NCBI GenBank assembly: GCA_904420005.1
Contig: CAJFTT010000042.1
Location: forward strand, 62,001 to 126,000
DNA length: 64,000 bases
Direction of reading: 5' to 3'
From: Candidatus Tabaqchalia intestinavium
GTDB taxonomy: Bacteria; Bacillota; Clostridia; Oscillospirales; CAJFTT01
Shown: piece after piece, positions 34,083 through 41,609 of the stretch
How the letters are laid out: the number at the start of each line of letters is the position of its first letter
Numbering within the stretch: the first letter of the stretch is position 1
The notes under the pieces: model-generated
Told to the model about the DNA's origin: nothing
What the model saw: only the letters and a program-made list of their open reading frames with translations
Database searches by the model: none
Translations under genes and position numbers: made by a program

Positions 34083-34967
34083 TCAGATCGCGCGGGGATG
34101 GCATTTGGAATACATGGCTTTATATTTGTTCTTGACGAGCTTTGCGTACATCTGTGTGGAAGAAATGTCCATATGTCCCAGCAGCTCCTGCACCGATTTG
34201 AGATCGGCGCCGTTTTCCAACAGCTGGGCGGCGAATGAATGCCGGATGGTATACGGCGTGATATCTTTTTCAATTCCCGCCTGCTGCGTATACTGCTTGA
34301 CAATTTTCCAGAAGCCCTGCCGGGTCAAGCGCTGGCCATTGAGATTGACAAACAGCGCCTCCTCGACGACGCCCAACGCGCGCCCGCGTTTGATGTATTC
34401 TGCCAGGCACTTGGCCGCCTGCGGATAGATGGGGATCATGCGCTCCCGCGCGGCGTTCCCCTCTCCTGCGCAATGCACCATAGCGATGTCCAGACGGACG
34501 TCAGAAACGTTGAGTGAGATGATCTCCGTCGCCTTCATGCCGGTGGCATAAAGCACCTCCAGAATGGCGCGATCTCTGCAGCCTTTGAAAGTCCGCGGAT
34601 CCGGCTGCTCCAAGATACGTCCGATCTCGCGGTCGGTCAGGATCTCCGGAAGCTTGCCCCTGTGCTGCGGAATAGAGAAGCCCTTCGCAGGGTTGAATTC
34701 TGCCTGCCCCTGGGAAACCAGATACTGATAAAAGCAACGGATGGAAACCAGCGCTCTGGTGATGCTCGCTTCGGACTTGTTCTGCCGCAGCAAATATTCC
34801 ACATAACCGGAAAGGTCCGCCTGCGAGACGGCCTGCACTTCGAGTCCCTGCGCGCACAAATACTCGCAAAAACGCTTCAGATCCCCGTGATAGGAAACAA
34901 GCGTGTTGTTTGACGCCTTCTTACTCTCGCGCATGAACGCGAGGAATTTTTCCACCCAGGCTTCCAA
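34083..34967 (-). CDS. xerD: XerD-like tyrosine recombinase with substituted catalytic residues
   Basis: This 294-residue Xer-family protein follows spoIIM, as ripX/xerD does near spoIIM in Bacillus. The fold is intact (SITRALVSIRCFYQYLV; TIRHSFAAQLLENGADLKSVQELLGHMDISSTQMYAKL), including the last His and the nucleophile Tyr. Three expected residues differ: the first catalytic Arg is Lys (ATGMKATE), the beta-hairpin Lys is Glu (AGEGNAARER for GKGNKER), and the HxxR His is Tyr (PYTIRHSF). Activity may be weak or lost. The TTG at 34967 is preferred because AGGAGG lies 9 nt before it; the track's ATG 34994 sits upstream of that site. Confidence 0.85.
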   Translation of the reverse strand: MEAWVEKFLAFMRESKKASNNTLVSYHGDLKRFCEYLCAQGLEVQAVSQADLSGYVEYLLRQNKSEASITRALVSIRCFYQYLVSQGQAEFNPAKGFSIPQHRGKLPEILTDREIGRILEQPDPRTFKGCRDRAILEVLYATGMKATEIISLNVSDVRLDIAMVHCAGEGNAARERMIPIYPQAAKCLAEYIKRGRALGVVEEALFVNLNGQRLTRQGFWKIVKQYTQQAGIEKDITPYTIRHSFAAQLLENGADLKSVQELLGHMDISSTQMYAKLVKNKYKAMYSKCHPRAI

Positions 34968-34986
34968 TGCAGGCCACCTCCTTTCT

Positions 34987-35613
34987 TCATGCATGCAGTT
35001 TCGGGATCAAATACACCACCGACAGCGCATGCAGAAACGATAACGCCGCGGCAACCGCCGCTGTGATCAGACTAAACAAAAGAAATACGCGAAGCGCAGT
35101 GCGTAGCTGCCGCGGATTGACCGGATTAAAAAAGCAGCTGCACAGTGCGCAGGAAAATTGCATAGCGCTTTTGGCCGCAAGAATCAACGCCACCGAGGAC
35201 AACAAAAAATAAGGCAGAAGCACCAATAACGAAACAAGCAGACCGCCCGTACCGAAAGAATGCGAAGAAACCGCCAGCGCCGCGCCCACGCCCAGTCCGC
35301 GCAAAAACAGCAACGCCGGGGAAAGCACCCCCAATAACGAGCCGCCGAGAAACGCCAAGGCGGCATGATAGATCAACAAAGACATAAACGCGGCCGTGAA
35401 CACGGACCGCAAATCGGTGACCCCGCTGAATAGATACGGCGCCGCCGCGGCGTTGACCATACTGGCGACCTGCTCGTCGGAAGAAACTGCCGCCCCGATC
35501 GAAATTCCCAACACCAGCACCCCGCCCAGCGACAGGAAAAAACGATTCCGCCGCAGGAAGGGGACGCAAGACTGTAAAGCAGCGGCGACACGGTTGATCA
35601 GAGGGAATTTCAT
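34987..35613 (-). CDS. spoIIM: Stage II sporulation protein M
   Basis: SpoIIM is part of the SpoIID-SpoIIM-SpoIIP machine that remodels septal peptidoglycan during forespore engulfment. The 208-residue membrane protein has five or so hydrophobic segments, including FFLSLGGVLVLGISIGA, the AFMSLLIYHAALAFLGGSLLGVLSPALLFLRGLGVGAA core and PYFLLSSVALILAAK. ATG 35613 is used rather than the GTG four codons upstream. It overlaps or abuts the xerD-like gene and comes after proC on the same strand. Confidence 0.88.
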   Translation of the reverse strand: MKFPLINRVAAALQSCVPFLRRNRFFLSLGGVLVLGISIGAAVSSDEQVASMVNAAAAPYLFSGVTDLRSVFTAAFMSLLIYHAALAFLGGSLLGVLSPALLFLRGLGVGAALAVSSHSFGTGGLLVSLLVLLPYFLLSSVALILAAKSAMQFSCALCSCFFNPVNPRQLRTALRVFLLFSLITAAVAAALSFLHALSVVYLIPKLHA

Positions 35614-35673
35614 AGCAACGCCCACACTTTCGTTCGGAATTTATCCTATCCTATGCGAAAGGTGGACAAATTA

Positions 35674-36480
35674 TCACTCTTGTCCGGCCAATTCCTCCGC
35701 GCGCTTGGTGCACGCCTGCATAGCGCGCAGCACCACCTCGTCCAGGTGATCTTTTTCAAAGGAAGAAAGCGCTGCCAGCGTCGTCCCGCCGGGAGACGAT
35801 ACTGCGCGGATCAGCTCCTCCGGCGTTTTGTCTCCTTTGCAGAGCATTTGCGCGCTGCCGAGCATCGTTTGCAGCACGAGCGTCTGCGCCGTCTGCGCAT
35901 CGATTCCCTGCGCGACCGCGCCATCGATAATCAACTTTGCGAAAAGATAAAAATACGCCGGGCTGCTTCCGTTGACAGAAATGATCTTATTCATATCCGC
36001 CTCGGACAAAACCGCCGTTTTCCCCATAGAGGCAAACATCTGCTCCACCTCCGCCAGCTCCTGCGCCGACACAGGCGGCAGGCAGGACAAAGCCGTCGCG
36101 CCGCAGCCAAGCAGCAGCGGCGTATTGGGCATGACCCGCACCACTTTCGTCTGTTCTCCCAAAGATTGCTTGATCGCCGCGATGGAGATCCCCGCCGCGA
36201 TACTGATCACCAGCGCGCCGGTACGACCGACCGGCGCGAGCGCCGGCAACACAGCCGGGAAATTCTGCGGCTTGACCGCTAAAACGATCCAATCGCATTC
36301 TTCGGCGATGCGCGCCGCGTCCGGGACGCCGTGCATTCCCTGCGCGATAAACGGCGCGAGCTTCTCCTGCGCGACATCCGTAATATAAATCTGCGCGGGT
36401 GCATACAACCCGGCTTTCACAATTCCATGCACAATCGCCGTGGCCATATTGCCCGCGCCAATAAATCCAATTTTTCGCAT
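35674..36480 (-). CDS. proC: Pyrroline-5-carboxylate reductase
   Basis: ProC reduces pyrroline-5-carboxylate to proline with NAD(P)H. The 268-residue protein has the Rossmann motif IGFIGAGNMATAIVHG at its start, WIVLAVKPQNF, VRVMPNTPLLLGCGATALS and the family signature LIRAVSSPGGTTLAALSSFEKD. ATG 36480 (MRKIGF) places the Rossmann fold at the N-terminus and follows GAGAGGG; the track's start adds 12 residues without support. proB and proA are not in the window. Confidence 0.95.
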   Translation of the reverse strand: MRKIGFIGAGNMATAIVHGIVKAGLYAPAQIYITDVAQEKLAPFIAQGMHGVPDAARIAEECDWIVLAVKPQNFPAVLPALAPVGRTGALVISIAAGISIAAIKQSLGEQTKVVRVMPNTPLLLGCGATALSCLPPVSAQELAEVEQMFASMGKTAVLSEADMNKIISVNGSSPAYFYLFAKLIIDGAVAQGIDAQTAQTLVLQTMLGSAQMLCKGDKTPEELIRAVSSPGGTTLAALSSFEKDHLDEVVLRAMQACTKRAEELAGQE

Positions 36481-36604
36481 TCCGCCGACCCTCTCCATCC
36501 ATTCGATGCTTGACATAATTCATGTCTATCTAAGAATAATACAAACGGCGCGTTTTTTCAATGCCAAAACTGCAAAAATCACATTTTTGGCGATTTCCAC
36601 AAAA

Positions 36605-36693
36605 TTATGTTAATCGCGCTCGCTTTGCATAATTAATTATGTAAACTGATTATGTAAATCGTTCTTGATGTGGTATGAAAAGTTATGTTAACC
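36605..36693 (+). repeat. Four direct copies of an 11-bp motif TTATGTWAAYY
   Basis: Copies are TTATGTTAATC (36605), TTATGTAAACT (36637), TTATGTAAATC (36650) and TTATGTTAACC (36683), all in the same direction. An inverted relative, GCTTTGCATAA (36622), faces the second copy with TTAA between them. The second copy is identical to the XerD arm of the Bacillus dif site. The segment lies 125 nt upstream of proC in AT-rich DNA. It may be a recombinase or regulator binding cluster. Confidence 0.6.
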
Positions 36694-36738
36694 CCCAATT
36701 TATTGCGGTATTCCACAATATATGTTTTATCAACGCGA

Positions 36739-36958
36739 CCTGCGCGATATGAACAACGATAGTTTTCGCCTAGATAAACGCCCCTTTTGCGCAGGCCGTT
36801 TTATGCCTATCCCTGTCGAGACATCTTGGCGACTTAGCGTCGTGCCATAAACCGCAGCTTTACGCTTCTCTCGACTTATCAGCGTCCCCTTCCCCGTCCC
36901 CCGCTTTTATGCGAAGCTGTCGCTGCGCTGCAGCGAGACAGGAGACCTGCGCATAAAA
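36739..36958. ncRNA. Candidate structured RNA of unknown family
   Basis: Three successive long-range stems cover about 220 nt without an ORF. CCTGCGCGA pairs with TTGCGCAGG (36739/36787). GTCGAGA pairs with TCTCGAC (36815/36869), enclosing a GGCGAC hairpin. TTTTATGCG pairs with CGCATAAAA (36905/36950), enclosing nested CTGT and CGCTG stems. GC content rises against AT-rich flanks. The strand cannot be decided by pairing alone. No match to c-di-GMP, 6S, SRP, tmRNA or RNase P cores was convincing. Confidence 0.4.
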
Positions 36959-36983
36959 AGAAGGCGCATAACTGCGCCTTCTT
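36958..36983 (-). terminator. Terminator of the SASP gene
   Basis: A perfect 11-bp stem, AAGAAGGCGCA / TGCGCCTTCTT, with a 4-nt loop leads on the minus strand directly into TTTTATG. It lies about 30 nt after the SASP stop. Confidence 0.75.
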
Positions 36984-37015
36984 GCCGATCAAACGGCGAT
37001 TCCTTTTACAGGAAT

Positions 37016-37204
37016 TTATTTCACGCTGTTCTCGTACTGCTCGATGATCTTCTTGACCATCTGGCCGCCAACAGAACCAGCCTGCTTGGAGGTCAGGTCG
37101 CCATTGTAACCCTGCTTCAGGTTGACGCCGACTTCGTTCGCAGCTTCCATCTTGAAACGGTTGAGCGCTTCACGAGCCTGGGGCACTAAGTTCTTCTTAG
37201 CCAT
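37016..37204 (-). CDS. Alpha/beta-type small acid-soluble spore protein
   Basis: SASPs coat spore DNA, protect it from damage and are cleaved by the GPR protease at germination. The true gene starts at ATG 37204 (MAKKNLVPQAREALNRFK) after AAGGAGTG and codes 62 residues. The ORF track adds a spurious upstream extension. The GPR cleavage region ANEVGVNL and the DNA-contact segment LTSKQAGSVGGQMVKKII are present. A loose match to a forespore sigma-G -10 (CATAATC at 37285-37291) lies upstream. The gene is the clearest proof that this organism makes spores. Confidence 0.94.
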   Translation of the reverse strand: MAKKNLVPQAREALNRFKMEAANEVGVNLKQGYNGDLTSKQAGSVGGQMVKKIIEQYENSVK

Positions 37205-37301
37205 AGTTTTTTTACACTCCTTAAATTTGATTGAATGTTTTTCTTTTTTTGCGTTTGCAGTAGTATTGTGTGTGCGTTTGAAAAGATTATGATTGGTAAT
37301 T

Positions 37302-37832
37302 TCAGGAATACTCCTGCTGCAGCCAATCGCCCAGCAGCAGCGCAGCCGTGGCGGCCAAAATCGCTTGGTCCTCGTATTGTCCCGTAAATTGCACTTTGAT
37401 TTCATGCGGCTCCACGACCCGGCCCGACAGTGTGCAAAGTTTCCTCTGCAGGCTTACCAGATACCCGTCTCCGGTCTTTCCTGAAATACTGACCGTTGCT
37501 TTCGAGGACATGCCGCAGGTGACGGCAAAAGCGCTTTCTGGCGGCAGCAGACGAGGTGGGTATTGGCTCTGTTCATCAAGCACATACGCAAAACACGGCG
37601 GAAGCGGCGTGAAAGTATGGATGGCGGAGGAAAGGACGAGAATTTTACCGTCCGCTTTAGCAACATGGTCTGCACAAGCTGCTGCAAGCGCGACGCGGTC
37701 GCTTTCCCCGACGCGCTGGATCTCCGCGCCGGAAAATAACAACGAGCAAATACCAGATCGTTCCGCAAGCTCACGCAGCGCCGCCAGAATCGGTTCATTT
37801 TCCTGTTCCGATAAAATCAAGATTTGATTCAT
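37302..37832 (-). CDS. Hypothetical protein
   Basis: This 176-residue protein was not recognised. It starts MNQILILSEQENEPILAALRELAE at ATG 37832, preceded by GGAAGGA; the track's start 13 codons upstream lies before that site. It reads as an alternating alpha/beta fold: ILVLSSAIHTFTPLPP, then a C-terminal region beginning GDGYLVSLQRKLCTLSG and ending AATAALLLGDWLQQ. No membrane segment or signal peptide is seen. It lies between the SASP gene and the tRNA with no operon partner. Confidence 0.6.
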   Translation of the reverse strand: MNQILILSEQENEPILAALRELAERSGICSLLFSGAEIQRVGESDRVALAAACADHVAKADGKILVLSSAIHTFTPLPPCFAYVLDEQSQYPPRLLPPESAFAVTCGMSSKATVSISGKTGDGYLVSLQRKLCTLSGRVVEPHEIKVQFTGQYEDQAILAATAALLLGDWLQQEYS

Positions 37833-38024
37833 CCGCGTTATCCTTCCTTCCGCGCCGAAATGAAAAATCACTTCTTTCGCTTATTATGGCTTTGTTGGTC
37901 TAGGCATATGCAGCGTACAGCGCAGTTACGTGCTGGAATACTTAGAAAGAACGCAAAAAAGGATTGATAATTTTGCCTCTATGTGGTATCTTATGGAGGG
38001 TAATTCCATTTTTCATTTTTTCAC

Positions 38025-38111
38025 GCTGGTGTGGCGGAACTGGCAGACGCCCGGGACTTAAAATCCCGTGAGGGTAACCTCGTACCGGTTCGATCCCGGT
38101 CACCAGCACCA
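38025..38111 (+). tRNA. tRNA-Leu (anticodon TAA)
   Basis: A complete class II tRNA: acceptor GCTGGTG/CACCAGC, D-stem GCG/CGC, anticodon stem CGGGA/TCCCG with loop CTTAAAA (anticodon TAA, reads UUA), long variable arm GAGG/CCTC, T-arm ACCGG-TTCGATC-CCGGT, discriminator A and an encoded CCA end. Confidence 0.97.
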
Positions 38112-38124
38112 TATTGTCTCGTCG

Positions 38125-38154
38125 AAATGCCCGCTCTACAGAGAGTGGGCATTT
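38125..38154 (+). terminator. Terminator of the tRNA-Leu gene
   Basis: AAATGCCCGCTCT pairs with AGAGTGGGCATTT (one G-T wobble) around a 4-nt loop, 14 nt after the tRNA CCA. A pyrimidine-rich CTCTTCC follows. Confidence 0.65.
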
Positions 38155-38278
38155 CTCTTCCGTCGTTTTTGCTGTTTGTGATTTTTCTGCATATCCACAG
38201 AAGCAGAAATGTATGACACTGCGGAGATGTTTCTGCGCCCTTATACTGAAAACTCTAAGATTGTGGGAGGTGTTGCCT

Positions 38279-39919
38279 ATGAACTGGAAGGATGAAATTG
38301 TGCGTTTCGCCCCGGCATGCAGGCAGGAGGTGCAAACGCAGCAGGAAACGCTGACTTTGGCACAACAGCTGGGCGAAAAGTTCCTGCTGCGGGAAAATGC
38401 CGCCGCCCATGTGACCGTCGGCGCAATGGTGCTCAATCCTGCTATGACGCATGCGCTCATGGCGCACCATCCCGTTTACGATGCGCTGGGCTGGCCCGGC
38501 GGCCACGCGGACGGGCAAGATGATCTGCTGATGGCGGCATGGAAAGAAGCGAAAGAGGAGACCGGCGCGCAGCGCATCTATCCTCTTTCTGGAGTAGCGC
38601 TTTCTATGGAAACGCTTCCCTGCCCCGCGCACATTCGGCACGGTGTCAGCATCCCGGCGCATCTGCACTATAACGTTTCTTTTGGATTCATCGCGCCGGA
38701 TCGGCAGCCGCTGCCGGAATGCCCGGAAGAAACCGGTCCTGCGCGCTGGGTGCCAATTGATCGGCTGGAAACATTCTGCCGAGAAGCGCACATGATCCCG
38801 ATTTACCGGAAGCTAATCAAGCATATGCGCGCTATCAAGCAGGAGAAGGACGCGGTGTACGCCGCTCTCCCGGCGTCGCTGCTCGCGTGGTACGCCAAAA
38901 ACGCCCGTCCCCTGCCCTGGCGGGAGAACCGGGATCCTTATCGTGTTTGGCTGTCGGAAATCATGTTGCAGCAGACCCGCGTGGAGGCCGTCAAAGGCTA
39001 TTATGCGCGCTTCCTCTCGGCTTTGCCGGATATAAAATCTCTGGCTGAGGCGAAAGAGGAGACGCTAATGAAGCTATGGGAAGGGCTCGGCTATTATACT
39101 CGTGCCCGCAATTTGCAAAAGGCTGCGCAGGTGATTCAGGCGCAATACGCCGGATGCTTCCCTTCCCGTTACGAAGACATCGCGGCGTTGCCCGGCATCG
39201 GGGAATACACCGCCGGGGCGATCGCTTCCATATGCTTTGAGCAGCCGACGCCTGCGGTCGACGGCAATGTGCTGCGCGTCGTCGCGCGGCTGACGGAACG
39301 CTTTGAGCCTGTCACCTCCCCCACCCTTAAACGAGAAATCACGCAATCTTTGCGGGATGTTTATCCTACGGGACACTGCGGGAATTTTACGCAGAGCCTT
39401 ATGGAGCTGGGTGCGACGGTTTGTCTGCCTGGCGGGGCGCCTAAGTGTGAGCTCTGTCCTGTGGCGGCTTTGTGCATGGCGCGCCGAAACGGCGATACTT
39501 GGCAGCTCCCCGTGCGCGAAGCCAAAAAGCCCCGGCGGCAGGAAGATCTGACGGTGTTCTTCCTCAACTGTGGTGATCGCATCGCGCTGCGCCGCCGCCC
39601 GGCTTCGGGCTTGCTGGCGGGCTTGTGGGAGCTGCCCCATGTTTCCGGACATCTCACCGCCGAGGAGGCTGCCGCTGCTTTGTCCGATTGGCAGCTTTCA
39701 ACGCAGGGCGACTTCGCAAGCTGTTCGCGCGTGCATATTTTCACGCACGTACAGTGGAATATGCTGGCTTACCGTTTCGAATGCGTGCAGGAAAATGCGG
39801 ATTTCATCTGGGCGCCGGTTTCCGAGCTGACAGAGCGTTATGCACTGCCCACGGCATTTCGGCAATTTCTTCCTGCATTTCTTCCGTCTACATCGATTAA
39901 GACAAATTTAGGGGATTGA
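38279..39919 (+). CDS. mutY: Nudix hydrolase fused to A/G-specific adenine glycosylase MutY
   Basis: This 546-residue protein joins two DNA-oxidation enzymes. Residues 1 to about 190 are a Nudix hydrolase with box GGHADGQDDLLMAAWKEAKE (catalytic KEAKEE for REXXEE). From about 200 comes MutY, which removes A opposite 8-oxoG: catalytic Glu in SEIMLQQTRVEAV, helix-hairpin-helix LPGIGEYTAGA, catalytic Asp in AVDGNVLR, and Fe-S Cys set CLPGGAPKCELCPVAALC. A C-terminal MutT-like 8-oxoG recognition domain follows (RRRPASGLLAGLWELP). ATG 38279 after GGGAGG is used; the track's start lies near the tRNA. The fusion suggests nucleotide-pool cleaning and base repair in one chain. Confidence 0.93.
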   Translation: MNWKDEIVRFAPACRQEVQTQQETLTLAQQLGEKFLLRENAAAHVTVGAMVLNPAMTHALMAHHPVYDALGWPGGHADGQDDLLMAAWKEAKEETGAQRIYPLSGVALSMETLPCPAHIRHGVSIPAHLHYNVSFGFIAPDRQPLPECPEETGPARWVPIDRLETFCREAHMIPIYRKLIKHMRAIKQEKDAVYAALPASLLAWYAKNARPLPWRENRDPYRVWLSEIMLQQTRVEAVKGYYARFLSALPDIKSLAEAKEETLMKLWEGLGYYTRARNLQKAAQVIQAQYAGCFPSRYEDIAALPGIGEYTAGAIASICFEQPTPAVDGNVLRVVARLTERFEPVTSPTLKREITQSLRDVYPTGHCGNFTQSLMELGATVCLPGGAPKCELCPVAALCMARRNGDTWQLPVREAKKPRRQEDLTVFFLNCGDRIALRRRPASGLLAGLWELPHVSGHLTAEEAAAALSDWQLSTQGDFASCSRVHIFTHVQWNMLAYRFECVQENADFIWAPVSELTERYALPTAFRQFLPAFLPSTSIKTNLGD

Positions 39920-40285
39920 CAATGCATATTGCCTTTTTCTGTCGGGAATAAGGAGCGGTGCCGATTTAGCGGTTGAGCGATTCCCCTCTCCGCTTGGCCC
40001 GCGTGCAGGCAGAGCCGCTGCGAGAACTATTCAGGATATAACCCTGGCGGTGCTGCCGCGACGAGATTGCATAGCCCCCGCATACTGAAAAATGAAAGTA
40101 CTCGATTGTTTCTGGGGCTTTTCGTGCATTTTCTTGGCTTTCTGCTTTTTTTGCCTGCTGCACTGGAGCATCGCACGTTAAGAACAAAATCCCTATGATG
40201 AAAGTAGGGGAAAAGCAGACAGCTTACGCACTCGATCCGGCAAACCAGCTTCCCAACTCCAGCGCGCGACCACACTCTATTTAAC
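39920..40285. other. 366-nt intergenic region without a recognised gene
   Basis: No credible ORF, tRNA or known riboswitch core is seen; the minus ORF at 40027-40380 has no domain or start support. The segment is bounded on the right by a strong bidirectional terminator. On the + strand that terminator has no close coding partner, so an unannotated + transcript could end there. Confidence 0.3.
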
Positions 40286-40316
40286 AAAAAGCGGCCGAAT
40301 GTTTCGGCCGCTTTTT
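40286..40316. terminator. Bidirectional terminator after the MBL-fold gene
   Basis: AAAAAGCGGCCGAA pairs perfectly with TTCGGCCGCTTTTT (14 bp, 3-nt loop), with T-runs on both strands. It lies 43 nt after the stop of the minus-strand MBL gene. Confidence 0.88.
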
Positions 40317-40358
40317 CATTCTGAGAAAGCGCAGACACAGAAACCGGGAACTGCAAAT

Positions 40359-41243
40359 TCACGCGTTGGGGGAATCCCAAATTTTCTTAGGCCACCGCTT
40401 GGCCGTTCCCGGTGTATAAGGCAGCGGCAGCGCCGCATCTCCCTCTCCGCTGACAATGTGTTCGCAAATGTCGGATTCTTTCAGCAAATATCGATTCACC
40501 TCATGGTCCGCTATTTTTGACATGCAATAATCCGGCGTCGGCCAAAGCGCAACTTTTGCTCCCGTCGCAGCATACAGCGCCTTTGTTGCGCCGCCGAACC
40601 CGTGATGCGAAATCTGCACAATGTCACAGGACAGCTTCTCCCGCTTATGTTCCAGGAGCCATTGACTGGCAAGCGTCTGGATATCGCCCAGCCAGAGCAG
40701 CCGTTGTCCCTTGACCTCCATGCGGATCACAGCACTGTAATCATTAAACCACGTTTCCGCGGGATACAGATCCTCCTGTGTATACAGCACCTCAAAGTGC
40801 AGTCCCCCACAATCGAGCTGTTCCCCCGTGTGCAGAATATGTATCGCTTCCTGCGGGTAATACGCATCGACCACGCGGTAGAATTCCTGTACGGTTGCCA
40901 GATCGCTGCTTTTCCAATCGCCTGTCACTTGCGAAAAATCGATCGGCTGGATATTATAAAAGAGCGTTTGCGCGCGGAGAATAGACGCGTATTTTTTCGT
41001 GAAATTGATGAATGTGCCAACATGATCCTGATGCGCGTGGGAGAAAAACCAGCCTGCGATGGTGGGCTTGCCGTCCGGCGCGTGCTCCAGCAGGAAACGA
41101 TAAAGTCGATCCTCCTCCCCCGGGGTAAAATACCCGCCGTCGACGAGGAAAAAGTCCCCATTTTCCAGTTGCAGCACATAGCGCATTCCGCAGTTAATCT
41201 TGCGCTGATCCAGCTCCAACTGATACAATACAATACGTCCCAC
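40359..41243 (-). CDS. MBL-fold (beta-lactamase-like) metallohydrolase
   Basis: This 294-residue protein is a metallo-beta-lactamase-fold hydrolase, close in layout to the ComEC C-terminal hydrolase type. The metal site HAHQDHVG is near residue 70. Further ligands are likely Asp in LLWLGDIQT and His in QISHHGFGG. No signal peptide or membrane segment is seen. The start is GTG, set by AGGAGGTGG 4-5 nt before it, and a strong promoter precedes it. The gene stands alone, so its substrate cannot be named. Confidence 0.82.
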   Translation of the reverse strand: MGRIVLYQLELDQRKINCGMRYVLQLENGDFFLVDGGYFTPGEEDRLYRFLLEHAPDGKPTIAGWFFSHAHQDHVGTFINFTKKYASILRAQTLFYNIQPIDFSQVTGDWKSSDLATVQEFYRVVDAYYPQEAIHILHTGEQLDCGGLHFEVLYTQEDLYPAETWFNDYSAVIRMEVKGQRLLWLGDIQTLASQWLLEHKREKLSCDIVQISHHGFGGATKALYAATGAKVALWPTPDYCMSKIADHEVNRYLLKESDICEHIVSGEGDAALPLPYTPGTAKRWPKKIWDSPNA

Positions 41244-41269
41244 AATTCCACCTCCTGTTTTTCTGCGCT

Positions 41270-41298
41270 ATCATAGCACGATTTTGCTATATTGTAAA
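41270..41298 (-). promoter_or_regulatory. Predicted promoter of the MBL-fold gene
   Basis: On the minus strand, TTTACA (41298-41293) and TATGAT (41275-41270) are 17 bp apart, with TGC before the -10. Transcription would start about 20 nt before the GTG start. Confidence 0.65.
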
Positions 41299-41506
41299 CC
41301 GCAAAAAGTCTGCGGAAATCATACTGCTTTTGTGATACTAAGTTGACAGCTATTCGCAGACGGATCGAAGTGGTCATAACAGGGCTGATTCAAAATCGTA
41401 TTTTCGATCCTTCAAGCCGTCTTCTGCCAAGCCGTGGGCAGGCACAGAAAATCTCCGCGTTTTACTTGTTTTTGTTGCATCGATTTGGGATTTGTGCTGA
41501 TGCTTA

Positions 41507-41535
41507 TTTACAATTTGCCTGCAAAATGTTATGAT
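41507..41535 (+). promoter_or_regulatory. Predicted promoter of paaK
   Basis: TTTACA (41507) and TATGAT (41530) are 17 bp apart with TGT before the -10, giving a 5' leader of about 67 nt. It uses the same hexamers as the divergent MBL promoter. The region 41299-41506 between them shows no gene. Confidence 0.65.
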
Positions 41536-41609
41536 ATACACAAATTGGGAGTCGGTGCTGCCGGAGGGTCAAAGCCGATCAAACGCAGAGGAAGGAAGGA
41601 ACAACAGGA

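Noticed and set aside
36815-36875. Possible c-di-GMP-I riboswitch on the minus strand (GCGTAAAGC followed by CTAAGTCGCC)
   Set aside because: The first conserved half with the GCAAACC loop is missing, and the enclosing stem does not match the GEMM layout. Resemblance is limited to a few bases.
40040-40065. T-box-like GGTGCTGCCGCG on the + strand after mutY
   Set aside because: It differs from the T-box sequence at two key positions, there is no specifier stem, and no synthetase or amino-acid gene lies downstream on that strand.
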